DNA of 64,000 bases from Salipiger pentaromativorans (GTDB lineage Bacteria; Pseudomonadota; Alphaproteobacteria; Rhodobacterales; Rhodobacteraceae): NCBI RefSeq assembly GCF_024721115.1, contig NZ_JAMDHK010000001.1, positions 204,061 through 268,060 on the forward strand, in the 5' to 3' direction. The position numbers and the translations under genes are program-made. Below the pieces are notes generated by a model. That model was given only the letters and a program-made list of their open reading frames with translations, made no database searches and was not told the DNA's origin. Position 1 is the first letter of the stretch, and each line of letters begins with the position of its first letter. Positions 27,027-35,577 of this stretch are shown here, one piece after another.

Positions 27027-27235
27027 GCCTCGCACAATCGACAAGGCGCTCTGAGGGCAGACCTGCCCCTCAGACGCCTCTCGGCAGATCGCCGCGACAG
27101 ATCCCAAAGGCACCACGCCCGGACCGCCGGGCAAAACGGCCCCCACAGGCGCCCGCCCGAGGCGCGGGCCGCAGGCCGGCGCCGAGACAAACCGCGCGCG
27201 GCAGAGCCGCGCTCCGCCGGATCACGCCAACCGGC

Positions 27236-27505
27236 TTACTTCAACTGAGAATCCTTGGAGCCCCGCCGGTTGATCCCCCCGCGCGTCCGAAACGCCCCGT
27301 CGCGCTCCTGCTGACAATCGATGCAGAGCTTCACGCCCGGAATCGCGCTGCGCCGCGCCTCGGGAATCGGTTCTTCGCATTCCGCGCAATGGGTCAGGCT
27401 CTCGCCCACCGGCGCGCGGCGCGCCCGCATCCGCTCGAGCTCGTCCGAAATCGACGCCTCGATCTGTTCGTTCACCGCCCCGTCGCGGCTCCAGCCTCCG
27501 GCCAT
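27236..27505 (-). CDS. DksA/TraR-family zinc-finger protein
   Basis: 89 residues from ATG at 27505, preceded by GGAGGT. The C4 zinc finger is CAECEEPIPEARRSAIPGVKLCIDCQ, the DksA/TraR signature. The N-terminal helical region is short (GAVNEQIEASISDELERMRARR), as in the TraR/YbiI-type members and unlike full-length DksA with its coiled coil. Family members bind the secondary channel of RNA polymerase; short ones have varied roles. It is convergent with pepF and divergent from the glutathione peroxidase gene. Confidence 0.9.
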   Translation of the reverse strand: MAGGWSRDGAVNEQIEASISDELERMRARRAPVGESLTHCAECEEPIPEARRSAIPGVKLCIDCQQERDGAFRTRGGINRRGSKDSQLK

Positions 27506-27609
27506 GGCACACCTCCAGGCCCGGTAGAATAGGCGCCTCCGCGCCGGCTGACCAGAGCCATTGAATTTCCCCGTCCGCACCTATCTAGACAGGAAAAGGA
27601 GTGCCGCCC

Positions 27610-28125
27610 ATGATCCGTTTCCTCACCGCGCTGGCCGCGCTGCTGATCGCCCTGCCGGCCTTTGCCGCGCAGAGCTTCACCTTCGACAATATCGACGGCG
27701 GCACGCTCTCGCTCGACCAGTGGAAGGGCCGCCCCGTGCTGGTGGTGAACACCGCTTCGCAATGCGGCTTCACCCCGCAATATGACGGGTTGCAGGCGCT
27801 TTACGACCGCTATCGCGACCGCGGGCTGATCGTGCTGGCGGTGCCCTCCGACGATTTCCGGCAGGAACTGGCCAGCGAGGCCGAGGTCAAGGCCTTCTGC
27901 GAGGTGAATTTCGACCTCAATCTGCCGATGACCACCATCACCCATGTCCGGGGCGCGGCGGCGCATCCGCTCTATCTCTGGCTCGCCGCGCAGGGCTTCG
28001 AGCCGAACTGGAATTTCAACAAGGCGCTGATCGCGCCGGACGGGCGGTTCGTCGCCGGCTGGGGCGCCACCACCCGCCCGCTCTCCGCGCCGGTCACGGC
28101 GCAGATCGAGGCGCTGCTCGACTGA
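27610..28125 (+). CDS. Glutathione peroxidase-family protein, exported
   Basis: 171 residues from ATG at 27610, with AAAAGGA about 9 bases upstream; the GTG at 27601 is too close to that site. MIRFLTALAALLIALPAFAAQ is a Sec signal. The catalytic Cys is in NTASQCGFTPQYDGLQALYDRY, the family signature, and WNFNKALIAPDGRFVAGWG is the second conserved block with the Trp of the tetrad. It reduces peroxides with thiols, probably thioredoxin or a periplasmic donor. Length fits bacterial Gpx plus a signal. Confidence 0.92.
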   Translation: MIRFLTALAALLIALPAFAAQSFTFDNIDGGTLSLDQWKGRPVLVVNTASQCGFTPQYDGLQALYDRYRDRGLIVLAVPSDDFRQELASEAEVKAFCEVNFDLNLPMTTITHVRGAAAHPLYLWLAAQGFEPNWNFNKALIAPDGRFVAGWGATTRPLSAPVTAQIEALLD

Positions 28126-28166
28126 CCGCGCCGCGCTCCGGCAGCCCCGGAGCGCGGCACGCCCGG

Positions 28167-28412
28167 TCAGGCGGTTTCGTGGCTGAGGATGGCGTAGATC
28201 TGATCCTTCAGCGCTGCGCGTTTCTTGCGCAGATCGTTCTCGGCGAGGCTGTCCATCGGCTCGACATTGGTCTCGACGCGGTGCACCTGACGATTGATGT
28301 CGTGATACTGCGCCATCAAATGCGCAAAGTGTTTGTCGCTCTGTTTCAGCGCCGAGATCCTGTCGGCATAGGCCGGAAATTCTTCGGCCAGCTCGTGCGG
28401 AACGTGGGACAT
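28167..28412 (-). CDS. YdcH/DUF465-family small protein
   Basis: 81 residues from ATG at 28412, with AGGAGGAG ahead of it. The sequence is helical with the heptad-like run LAEEFPAYADRISALKQSDKHFAHLMAQYHDINRQVHRVE and DLRKKRAALKDQIYAIL, matching DUF465 (YdcH), a small coiled-coil family of unknown function. It is convergent with the glutathione peroxidase gene, 41 bases apart. Confidence 0.88.
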   Translation of the reverse strand: MSHVPHELAEEFPAYADRISALKQSDKHFAHLMAQYHDINRQVHRVETNVEPMDSLAENDLRKKRAALKDQIYAILSHETA

Positions 28413-28515
28413 GCGGCGTCTCCTCCTGTTATGATCCGTTACCCGGATCACAAACTTGCATGTGCCGCGCGGCCCCGGCCTTGACCGGGATCAAACCCGG
28501 CACGGTTTTGCGCCG

Positions 28516-29187
28516 CTATTGCCGGGACTTGCGCCAGCCCGCGGCGCGGGCCTCGGCCTCGGAACAGAACCAGCGTTCACCCTTTTGCGGGCTGATCCGC
28601 GTATTGCCGTAATAGCGCTGTCCCGGCACATGATAGATGCGCTTGCCATCGCGCGAGATATTGCCCTTGATCACGCAGCCCGCCGGCGCGCTCGCCGCAT
28701 TCGCCGCCGCGGCCCCGTTGCGCGCCGCCGCCCGGAACGCCGCCGGAGACTGCACGCCCGCGCCATGCAGGCCGCGCCCCTGCACCGCCGCGCCCTTTTC
28801 CTCCAGATCGTAGTCCATCGAATAGCGCCGGTAGGCAAAGGCGAGCCCGTCGCGCACCAGCGCCCGGCCGATATCCGTGCCCGCAACCGTGCAGCGCGCC
28901 ACCACCCGCCCGTATTGATCGGTATCCAGCGCCTCGCAGCGCGCGCGGCGCCCGTCATAGCGCGCCCGCACCTCGCCGGTCACCCAGGCGCCGCAGGCCC
29001 ACATGGGAGAGCCGTTGCCGCCGCACATCTGATCCGCCTCGGGCGCGTCGATGCCGTGCAGCCGCACCCGCGTGCCGCCCACATCCACCGTATCGCCGTC
29101 GATCACCCGCAGCCGCCCCGAAGGGCCGGCCTCGGCAGCCGCCGAGACGCAGAGCAGCAGAACAAGAGCTGAACAAAGTCTAAACAT
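28516..29187 (-). CDS. Secreted thermonuclease-family nuclease
   Basis: 223 residues from ATG at 29187. MFRLCSALVLLLCVSAAAEAG is a signal peptide. Residues about 22-140 form an SNase (OB-fold) domain: GRLRVIDGDTVDVGGTRVRLHGIDAPEADQMC, with the catalytic Arg in RVRLHG, and DQYGRVVARCTVAGTDIGRALVRDGLAFAYRRYS. The C-terminal part (GCVIKGNISRDGKRIYHVPG, GERWFCSEAEARAAGWR) is a short tail domain common on alphaproteobacterial SNase proteins. It would cut DNA or RNA outside the cytoplasm for nutrients or defence; the role is inferred. Confidence 0.9.
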   Translation of the reverse strand: MFRLCSALVLLLCVSAAAEAGPSGRLRVIDGDTVDVGGTRVRLHGIDAPEADQMCGGNGSPMWACGAWVTGEVRARYDGRRARCEALDTDQYGRVVARCTVAGTDIGRALVRDGLAFAYRRYSMDYDLEEKGAAVQGRGLHGAGVQSPAAFRAAARNGAAAANAASAPAGCVIKGNISRDGKRIYHVPGQRYYGNTRISPQKGERWFCSEAEARAAGWRKSRQ

Positions 29188-29275
29188 GGCGCCTGATCTC
29201 TGCGCGCGGACCAGGGATTGCAAGGCGATTTCCGCGCTCTCGTCGCGGCCATGTTGCCGCAGCCGGGACCAAGGC

Positions 29276-30934
29276 TCAGCGCTGCGCGCTTTGCCAGGCG
29301 GGATGGCTCCAGGGGTCGGCGGGCTCGGGGGGCAATTGCCGCCCCAGAAGATGGTCCGCCACCTTCTCGCCCACCATGATCGACGGCGCGTTCAGGTTGC
29401 CATTGGGGATGCGCGGAAAGACCGAGCTGTCGGCCACCCGCAGCCCCGCCACCCCGATCACCCGCGCCTCCGGATCGACCACCGCGCCCGGATCGTCCGC
29501 CCGCCCCATCCGGCAGCTGCCGCAGGGGTGATAGGCGCTCTCCACATGGGTGCGCAGGAAATCGTCGATTTCGTCGTCGCTCTGCACCGCCGCGCCGGGC
29601 TGGATCTCGTGCCCGGCGAAGGGTGCAAAAGCCCCCTGCGCAAAGATCTCGCGCGTCAGCCGGACGCAGGCACGGAACTCTTCCCAGTCCTGCGCATGGC
29701 TCATGTAGTTGAAGCGGATGCGCGGCGGCGTGGCGGGATCGGCGGCGCGCAGGGTCACCGCCCCGCGCGAGAGCGAGCGCATCGGCCCGACATGGGCCTG
29801 AAACCCGTGCCCCTCGGCGGCGGCCTTGCCATCGTAGCGCACCGCCAGCGGCAGGAAATGGAACTGGATGTCGGGATAGGCCACCCCCGCCCGCGAGCGG
29901 ATGAAGCCTGCGCTTTCGAACTGGTTCGAGGCGCCCGGCCCGCTGCGGGTCAGCAGCCATTGCGCCCCGACCAGCGCCTTGCCCAGCGGGTTCCAGTAGC
30001 GGTAGAGGCTCACCGGCAGCCGCGCCGCCATCTGGAGATAAATCTCCAGATGGTCCTGAAGATTCCGTCCCACGCCCGGCCGGTCCGCCAGAACCGGCAG
30101 GCCATGCTCGGCCAGATGCGCCCCCGGCCCCACCCCCGACAGCATCAGCAGCTTTGGCGTGTTGATCGACGAGGCGGCGAGGATCACCTCGCGCCCCGCC
30201 CGGATCACCCGCAGCCCGCCGCGCGTGGCGATCTCGACCCCGGTGGCGCGGCCCTCTTCTATCACCACCCGTGTCGCCAGCCCGCGCAGCACCCGCGCGC
30301 CCAGTCGCTGCGCCGGGCGCAGATAGGCGTTGGCCGCCGACCAGCGCCGTCCGCGCCAGACGGTCATGTCGAAGGGGCCGAACCCCTCCTGCTGCGCGCC
30401 GTTGTAATCGCCGGTCACCGGATAGCCCGCCTGACGCCCGGCCTCGACAAAGGCGCGCACCAGCGGATTGCGGCGGCTGCCGCGCGTCACATGCAGCGGC
30501 CCCGCCTGTCCGCGCCAGGCGGGATCGCCGCCATGGCCGCCGTCATGCCAATGCTCCATCCGCTTGAAATAGGGCAGCACATCCGCATAGCCCCAGCCGG
30601 TCGCGCCGGTCTCGCGCCAGTGATCGTAGTCCCGCGCATGGCCGCGCACATAGACCATGCCGTTGATCGAGGACGAGCCGCCCAGCACCTTGCCGCGCGG
30701 CACCGCCAGAACGCGCCCGCCGAGATGCGGCTCGGGCTCGGTGGCAAACCCCCAATCATAGCGGCGCATGTTCATCGGATAGGAGAGCGCGCCGGGCATC
30801 TGGATGAAAGGGCCCGCGTCGGTGCCGCCGAATTCCACCACGATGACCGAGCGCCCGGCCTCGGCCAGCCGATAGGCCAGCGCGCAGCCCGCCGAGCCGG
30901 CGCCGACGATGACGTAATCCGCCTGCCCGCTCAC
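29276..30934 (-). CDS. betA: Choline dehydrogenase (GMC oxidoreductase)
   Basis: 552 residues, the usual BetA length. The FAD-binding start is [51 protein letters not shown] and [20 protein letters not shown] are the GMC signatures; the catalytic His lies in [13 protein letters not shown]. It oxidises choline to betaine aldehyde, a step toward glycine betaine. Its start overlaps the betI stop by 4 bases, so the two form an operon. BetB and a choline transporter are not in the window; other GMC substrates are possible, but the betI neighbour supports choline. Confidence 0.92.
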   Translation of the reverse strand: MSGQADYVIVGAGSAGCALAYRLAEAGRSVIVVEFGGTDAGPFIQMPGALSYPMNMRRYDWGFATEPEPHLGGRVLAVPRGKVLGGSSSINGMVYVRGHARDYDHWRETGATGWGYADVLPYFKRMEHWHDGGHGGDPAWRGQAGPLHVTRGSRRNPLVRAFVEAGRQAGYPVTGDYNGAQQEGFGPFDMTVWRGRRWSAANAYLRPAQRLGARVLRGLATRVVIEEGRATGVEIATRGGLRVIRAGREVILAASSINTPKLLMLSGVGPGAHLAEHGLPVLADRPGVGRNLQDHLEIYLQMAARLPVSLYRYWNPLGKALVGAQWLLTRSGPGASNQFESAGFIRSRAGVAYPDIQFHFLPLAVRYDGKAAAEGHGFQAHVGPMRSLSRGAVTLRAADPATPPRIRFNYMSHAQDWEEFRACVRLTREIFAQGAFAPFAGHEIQPGAAVQSDDEIDDFLRTHVESAYHPCGSCRMGRADDPGAVVDPEARVIGVAGLRVADSSVFPRIPNGNLNAPSIMVGEKVADHLLGRQLPPEPADPWSHPAWQSAQR

Positions 30935-31497
30935 CGGATGTCCGCCAGAGCATGGGCGGCAGCGATCACCTCCTCCGCCGCGCCCGCCACGCCTTCGCCC
31001 GAGAGCGCCGCGCGCAGATAGACCCCGTCGATCAGCGCCGCGATACGCCGCGCGGCAAGCTGCGGCGCGGCGGCGCGCGGTTGCAGCGCGTGGACAAGGT
31101 TGGACCGGAGCCGCGCCTGATAGACGCGCAAGAGACGCGCCGCCTGCGCATCCCGGCGGGCCAGAACATAGAAGTTGAGCCAGGCCGACACGGTGGCCGG
31201 CGCAAAGCAGCTTTCCGAGAAATTGGCGGCGATCAGCGCCTCCAGCCGCCGCCCTTCGGGCGCCGTGCGCAGCGCGGCACGGACCTCGGCGCCGTAATCG
31301 GTCAGGATCTGGCGCATGGCGGCCAGAAAGATATCGGCCTTGCCACCGAAATAGTGATGCGCAAGGGCCGGCGACATTCCGGCCCGGCGCGCGATCTGTC
31401 CGACGGTCACGTCGAGCGTGCCCGCAAGGCCCACCTCTTCGACCGTCGCCGCCAGAAGCGCCGCCCGGCGCTTCGGCTCCTGTCCCATTCTGGGCAT
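30931..31497 (-). CDS. betI: BetI-type TetR repressor
   Basis: 188 residues, the usual BetI length. The helix-turn-helix spans about 10-50: [54 protein letters not shown], with the BetI-typical [15 protein letters not shown]. The ligand domain follows ([31 protein letters not shown]). BetI represses bet genes until choline is present. A perfect palindrome of the BetI operator type lies upstream at 31540-31559, so self-regulation is likely. Confidence 0.93.
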   Translation of the reverse strand: MPRMGQEPKRRAALLAATVEEVGLAGTLDVTVGQIARRAGMSPALAHHYFGGKADIFLAAMRQILTDYGAEVRAALRTAPEGRRLEALIAANFSESCFAPATVSAWLNFYVLARRDAQAARLLRVYQARLRSNLVHALQPRAAAPQLAARRIAALIDGVYLRAALSGEGVAGAAEEVIAAAHALADIR

Positions 31498-31539
31498 CCG
31501 CCCCTCCGCGAAACCGTATCGCGGAAAGGCTAAATCAGG

Positions 31540-31559
31540 TTGATTGACTCATCAATCAA
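31540..31559 (-). promoter_or_regulatory. BetI operator
   Basis: TTGATTGA-CTCA-TCAATCAA is a perfect palindrome with 8-bp arms, 42 bases upstream of the betI ATG. The ATTGATTGA/TCAATCAAT arms are those known for BetI operators in other Proteobacteria. Confidence 0.85.
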
Positions 31560-31591
31560 TAAAAATCGCGCCGCCTTGGGGCGGGCCGGGA

Positions 31592-31789
31592 TCACAGTTC
31601 CAGCGTTCCCAGCACACGATTCTGCGGCAGCCGCGCGACTTCCATGCCGCCATCGGTGCGGCGCAGATTGTAGCCGTAGCCGCGCATCCGGAAGCGCCAT
31701 TCGGCCTCGGACAATACCTTGGCGCGTTCGTTCAGCAGGAAGCTGCGCACTTCGTTCATGTCTTCGGTCAGTTTATTTTCAGCAAACAT
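31592..31789 (-). CDS. Small conserved-looking protein of unknown function
   Basis: 65 residues from ATG at 31789; an in-frame ATG lies 12 bases upstream, but GGAGAG sits 6 bases before 31789 and decides the start. The sequence MFAENKLTEDMNEVRSFLLNERAKVLSEAEWRFRMRGYGYNLRRTDGG is charged and mostly helical, with a Tyr/Arg-rich middle, and ends MEVARLPQNRVLGTLEL. I do not recognise the family. It lies between the BetI operator and the EamA gene. Confidence 0.6.
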   Translation of the reverse strand: MFAENKLTEDMNEVRSFLLNERAKVLSEAEWRFRMRGYGYNLRRTDGGMEVARLPQNRVLGTLEL

Positions 31790-31902
31790 ATCACTCTCCA
31801 TCAGCTCTTCGCCTGACCCCGAACCTGCGGGCGAAATAAGGCGAAACTGCGCAACGGATGTGGATTTTTCTGGAATTGGAAACGGTGCGTTTCCAGCCTC
31901 GC

Positions 31903-32802
31903 TCAGCCGTGGGTTTCCGGCCCCGATGGCGAGATGCGCCGCTTCAGCACCGCCTCGCGCCAGGTGATGAACAGCACCGAACTCATGATCACCATGCCGC
32001 CCGCGACCACCCAGGCGTCCACCGGCTCGGCGAAGAACAGCGCGCCGATCAGCACCGACCAGACGAGTTGCAGGAAGCTGACCGGCTGCGTCACCGTGAC
32101 CGGCGCCGCCGCAAAGGCCAGCATCATCGTGTAATGCCCGCCCGTGGCGAAACAGGCGACACCGAAGAGGATGCCCAGATCGCCCAGCGTGGGCGTCACC
32201 CAGACGGCAAGCGCAAAGGGAAACAGCCCGATCGTCACCGTGATCGACAGCAGCGCGACGATGATCGCCGGGCTCAGCACGTTCGAAATGATCTTGGCGA
32301 TGAGATAGGAGATCGAGAAGGCCAGCGCCGTGGCAAGCATGGCGAAATGGCCGGGCGAGAGTTCGCGGAACCCCGGGCGCAGGATCAGCAGCGCCCCGCC
32401 AAGCGCCGCGGCGATGGCGAGGATCCGGCGGATGGCAAGCCGCTCGCCCAGAAAGAACACCGCCAGGATCGTGACATAGACCGGCGAGAGATAATTGATC
32501 GCCGTAACCTCGGCCAGCGGGATGCGCGACATGGCGAAGAACCAGCAGATCACCCCCAGTGTCTGCAACGCGCCGCGCAACGATACCAGCCCCAGTTGCC
32601 GGCGGGTCAGACGCAGGCTGCGCAGGCCGCGCCAGGCCGGCAGCAGAAAGACGAGGCCCAGCAGGTAGCGCAGAAAGGCCGACTCGGCCGCCGGCATGCG
32701 CGGGCCCATCAGCTTGACCAGAGCGGTCACGCCGACAAAGCACAGTCCCGACAGGATCATCCAGAGAATGCCCCGCACCGGGGCCGATACGGCAGCGTTC
32801 AT
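31903..32802 (-). CDS. EamA/DMT-family exporter
   Basis: 299 residues from ATG at 32802 (MNAAVSAPVRGILWMILSGLCFVGVTALVKLM). Two EamA repeats of about five spans each: SAFLRYLLGLVFLLPAWRGLRS, LAEVTAINYLSPVYVTILAVFFLGERL and, in the second half, PVTVTQPVSFLQLVWSVLIGALFFAEPVDAWVVAGGMVIMSS. This is the standard ten-span layout of drug/metabolite transporters of the RhaT/YdcZ-like kind. The substrate is not readable. It follows the LysE-type exporter gene on the same strand, 61 bases apart. Confidence 0.88.
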   Translation of the reverse strand: MNAAVSAPVRGILWMILSGLCFVGVTALVKLMGPRMPAAESAFLRYLLGLVFLLPAWRGLRSLRLTRRQLGLVSLRGALQTLGVICWFFAMSRIPLAEVTAINYLSPVYVTILAVFFLGERLAIRRILAIAAALGGALLILRPGFRELSPGHFAMLATALAFSISYLIAKIISNVLSPAIIVALLSITVTIGLFPFALAVWVTPTLGDLGILFGVACFATGGHYTMMLAFAAAPVTVTQPVSFLQLVWSVLIGALFFAEPVDAWVVAGGMVIMSSVLFITWREAVLKRRISPSGPETHG

Positions 32803-32863
32803 GGCGCAGACTGTTAGCGCAGGACCGGCGGCACGCAAGGCCAAAGCGCCGTGCGCAGGCTGA

Positions 32864-33457
32864 TCACTCCAGAAGCAGCTTTGCCGCGATGGCCCACATG
32901 ACGAGGCCGATCCCCAGATCCAGCCCCCGCCAGGCGGCGGGCCGGGCAAAGACCGGCGCCAGCGCACGGGCGCCATAGCCAAGCGCGAAGAAGAACATCA
33001 GCGAGGCGCTCATCGCCCCAAGGGCAAAGCCCACGCGGTTGTCATATTGCGCCGAGACCGCGCCCAGCAGCACCACCGTATCGAGGTAGACATGCGGATT
33101 GAGCCAGGTCAGCGCCAGGCAGGTCATAAGCGCCGCGCGCAGGCTGCCCGCCTCCGGCCCCGCCCGCAGGCTTTCACCGCCGCGCCAGGCCGCGCGCAGG
33201 GTCCGTGCCCCGTACCACAGCAGAAACCCCGCCCCGAGCCAGCGCATGGCGGTCTCCAGCCCGGGCAGCGCGGCGCTGAGCGCTCCGAAACCGGCCACCC
33301 CCGCCGCGATCAGCACCGCATCCGACAGGGCACAGAGCGCGCAGACCGCGAAGACGTGCCGCCCCGTCAGCCCCTGCCGCAACACAAAGGCATTCTGCGC
33401 GCCGATCGCCACGATCAGCGACAATCCCAGCGCAAACCCCGCCATCACCACCTGCAT
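32864..33457 (-). CDS. LysE/ArgO-type amino acid exporter
   Basis: 197 residues from ATG at 33457. LysE-family signatures are clear: GFALGLSLIVAIGAQNAFVLRQGLTGRHVFAVCALCALSDAVLIAAGVAGFG and LTWLNPHVYLDTVVLLGAVSAQY, with six spans. Members export arginine, lysine or canavanine. It is divergent from an ArgP-type LysR regulator, the partner that controls lysE/argO in E. coli and Corynebacterium, so ArgO is the most likely assignment. Confidence 0.92.
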   Translation of the reverse strand: MQVVMAGFALGLSLIVAIGAQNAFVLRQGLTGRHVFAVCALCALSDAVLIAAGVAGFGALSAALPGLETAMRWLGAGFLLWYGARTLRAAWRGGESLRAGPEAGSLRAALMTCLALTWLNPHVYLDTVVLLGAVSAQYDNRVGFALGAMSASLMFFFALGYGARALAPVFARPAAWRGLDLGIGLVMWAIAAKLLLE

Positions 33458-33560
33458 CCGCCCTGCCCTTCTCAACCGTCACCTGCCTGCTGCGCAGCGG
33501 CCTAGCACGGGCGGGTGCATCACCCTAGTTAATTAAATTGTACTCTGTTAAGTTTGGCTA

Positions 33561-34433
33561 ATGTCACACGATCCCGCCCAGCTTGCCGCCCTCGACGCGG
33601 TCCTGCGCCTCGGCAGCTTCGACGCCGCGGCGCGGGCGCTGCATGTGACGCCCTCGGCGGTCTCGCAGCGGATCAAGGCGCTGGAGGACCGCATCGGCAC
33701 GGCCCTGATCGTGCGCGGCACCCCCTGCAACGCCACCCCGGCCGGCATGCGTCTGGCGCGCCACGCCTCCGACATCGCCTTGCTCGACGCGGCGCTGGCG
33801 CGGGATCTGGCGCTGCCCGCCGCGCCGGCCCGGCTGCGGCTTGCGGTGAATGCCGACAGCCTCGCGGTCTGGTTCCTGCCGGCGCTCGCCGGGCAGGAGA
33901 TGCTGTTCGACATCGCACTCGACGACGAATCCCATTCCGCCGACTGGCTGCGGCGCGGCGAGGTGTCGGCGGCGATCACCGCCCATGGCCGCGCGGTGCA
34001 GGGCTGCGATTCCCACGCGCTTGGACAGATGCGCTATATCGCCACCTGCGCGCCGGCCTTCCACGCGGCGCATTTCTCCGGCGGTGTCACCGCCGAGCGC
34101 CTGCGTCACGCGCCGATGCTGCAATTCAACGCCAAGGATACGCTTCAGCACGACTGGCTGCGCCGCGTCACCGGCTCGGCGCTGGCCCCGCCCGCGCATC
34201 GGCTGCCCTCGTCGCAGGGCTTTGTCGAGGCCGCGCGGCTGGGGCTTGGCTGGGGGCTGAACCCCGAAGTGCTGGTCAGCGGCGCCATCGCGCGCGGAGA
34301 GCTAGTGCCGCTGCTCCCCGATCAGCCGCAGGAGGTGGCGCTGTTCTGGCAGGTCAACCGGCTGGTGGCCGGCGCGCTCCGGCCACTGACGGGCGCCGTC
34401 CTCCGCACCGCCACCGCGCGGCTGAGACCCTAG
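33561..34433 (+). CDS. argP: ArgP-type LysR regulator
   Basis: 290 residues. The helix-turn-helix is LAALDAVLRLGSFDAAARALHVTPSAVSQRIKALEDRIGTALIVRGTPCNATPAG, the ArgP/LysG variant in which RGTPC-x-AT replaces the more common RTTR-like stretch. The remainder is the LysR sensor domain with LRLAVNADSLAVWFLPAL and LGWGLNPE, typical of the family. ArgP activates the exporter argO in response to Arg or Lys. It is divergent from the LysE-type gene with about 100 bases between; its 3' end overlaps the Tag-like gene by 4 bases. Confidence 0.9.
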   Translation: MSHDPAQLAALDAVLRLGSFDAAARALHVTPSAVSQRIKALEDRIGTALIVRGTPCNATPAGMRLARHASDIALLDAALARDLALPAAPARLRLAVNADSLAVWFLPALAGQEMLFDIALDDESHSADWLRRGEVSAAITAHGRAVQGCDSHALGQMRYIATCAPAFHAAHFSGGVTAERLRHAPMLQFNAKDTLQHDWLRRVTGSALAPPAHRLPSSQGFVEAARLGLGWGLNPEVLVSGAIARGELVPLLPDQPQEVALFWQVNRLVAGALRPLTGAVLRTATARLRP

Positions 34434-35101
34434 CCGATGCTCTTTGCCAGCACCCGGCTGATCGTGGTCAATGTCTCTCCGCTTTCCGCCCGCCATGTGT
34501 TGAAGGCGTCCTGAACCGCCTGCATCGCCTTGCGCGAGCCTGGCGCCTTGTCGATCACCCCTTCCGCCACCAGCCGCGCCACCACATCCTTGCTGAGAAT
34601 GAAGCTGTCCTTGCCCATGCTGCGCAGCAGATAGGCGCCGGTGCCGCCGCCCAGCCGCGCGCCCTCGCGCTTCAGCCAGTCGAGCAGGCCGATGAAATCC
34701 TCCTCCGGCCAGTCCGCCACCCTGCGCCCGAATCCGCCGGTTCCCTCTTCGGCAAGGGCGCGGAGAAAGGTGGCGTTGTCGCGGATCGCGGCGATCTTCG
34801 GTGCCGAGCGGATGACCCGCGTATCGGCGACCAGCTCGTCGAACCATGCCTCGGACATCATCGACACGGCGCCCACGTCGAACCCGCGAAACGCCGCCTC
34901 GATCTCGGGCCATTTCTTGTCGACCACCGTCCAGCTTATGCCCGCCTGAAAGATCCCCCGCGCCATCCCCGCAAGCCAGCGGTCATCGGGAATGGCCGCG
35001 ATCTCCTCCACCGGTTTCGGTACGGGGCAATCGGCAAGCACCGCCTCGCGGCTGCCCTTGCGGGCCACGGCAATGTCCAGGATCTCTTCAAAGCGGTGCA
35101 T
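34430..35101 (-). CDS. DNA-3-methyladenine glycosylase I-like protein
   Basis: 223 residues from ATG at 35101, after GGAGAGGG. The Tag-family block FQAGISWTVVDKKWPEIEAAFRGFDVGAVSMMSEAWFDELVADTRVIRSAPKIAAIRDNA matches the conserved helix-hairpin-helix region. Genuine E. coli Tag starts with Cys-x-W and ends with His/Cys that bind zinc; I do not see that N-terminal Cys or the C-terminal ligands here, so this is a divergent member whose glycosylase activity is unproven. It is convergent with argP. Confidence 0.8.
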   Translation of the reverse strand: MHRFEEILDIAVARKGSREAVLADCPVPKPVEEIAAIPDDRWLAGMARGIFQAGISWTVVDKKWPEIEAAFRGFDVGAVSMMSEAWFDELVADTRVIRSAPKIAAIRDNATFLRALAEEGTGGFGRRVADWPEEDFIGLLDWLKREGARLGGGTGAYLLRSMGKDSFILSKDVVARLVAEGVIDKAPGSRKAMQAVQDAFNTWRAESGETLTTISRVLAKSIG

Positions 35102-35209
35102 GGGCCCTCTCCGGTTCGCCGGTTCCATCGGGAGACTGCCGGAAAGCCCGCGGGCCGTAAAGAACAAATTAAGAACGGACGCCCTTCGCAGGGCGGCCGG
35201 AACGCCGTG

Positions 35210-35467
35210 TCAGTCGGCGCCCGGCGGCACACGGTCGAGCGTCTGCGCGACGCGTTCGAGGGCGGCGTCAGGATTCACCGCCATGGGCCGGCCGGTGAAA
35301 TCGTCGATCACCGTTTGCGGGCGCTCCGGCATCTGCCCGCCGGCGAAGACCCAGCTCAGCCAGACAAGGAACATCGCCGCCACAAGGCCCAACCCGCCCC
35401 AGATCCCCCAGAGGGGCACGCGGTGCTGGTGCTGCTGCTTTTGAAGATCGGTATTGGGCGCCGACAT
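35210..35467 (-). CDS. Small single-span membrane protein
   Basis: 85 residues from ATG at 35467, preceded by GAGGAGG. The first 20 residues are polar with Gln/His runs (LQKQQHQHR), then one membrane span (LWGIWGGLGLVAAMFLVWLSWVFAGG), and the C-terminus VIDDFTGRPMAVNPDAALERVAQTL is probably periplasmic. I do not recognise the family. It is divergent from pepN, 110 bases apart. Confidence 0.75.
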   Translation of the reverse strand: MSAPNTDLQKQQHQHRVPLWGIWGGLGLVAAMFLVWLSWVFAGGQMPERPQTVIDDFTGRPMAVNPDAALERVAQTLDRVPPGAD

Positions 35468-35577
35468 GGGAACCTCCTCGATTTTTCCGGGCCTGCGGTT
35501 GCCGCCCGTCACGCATGGGCCTAACACTTTGCCTGCCGGCCCGGTTCCGGCGCCGTTCCAGCCCAAGGATGCGAGAC

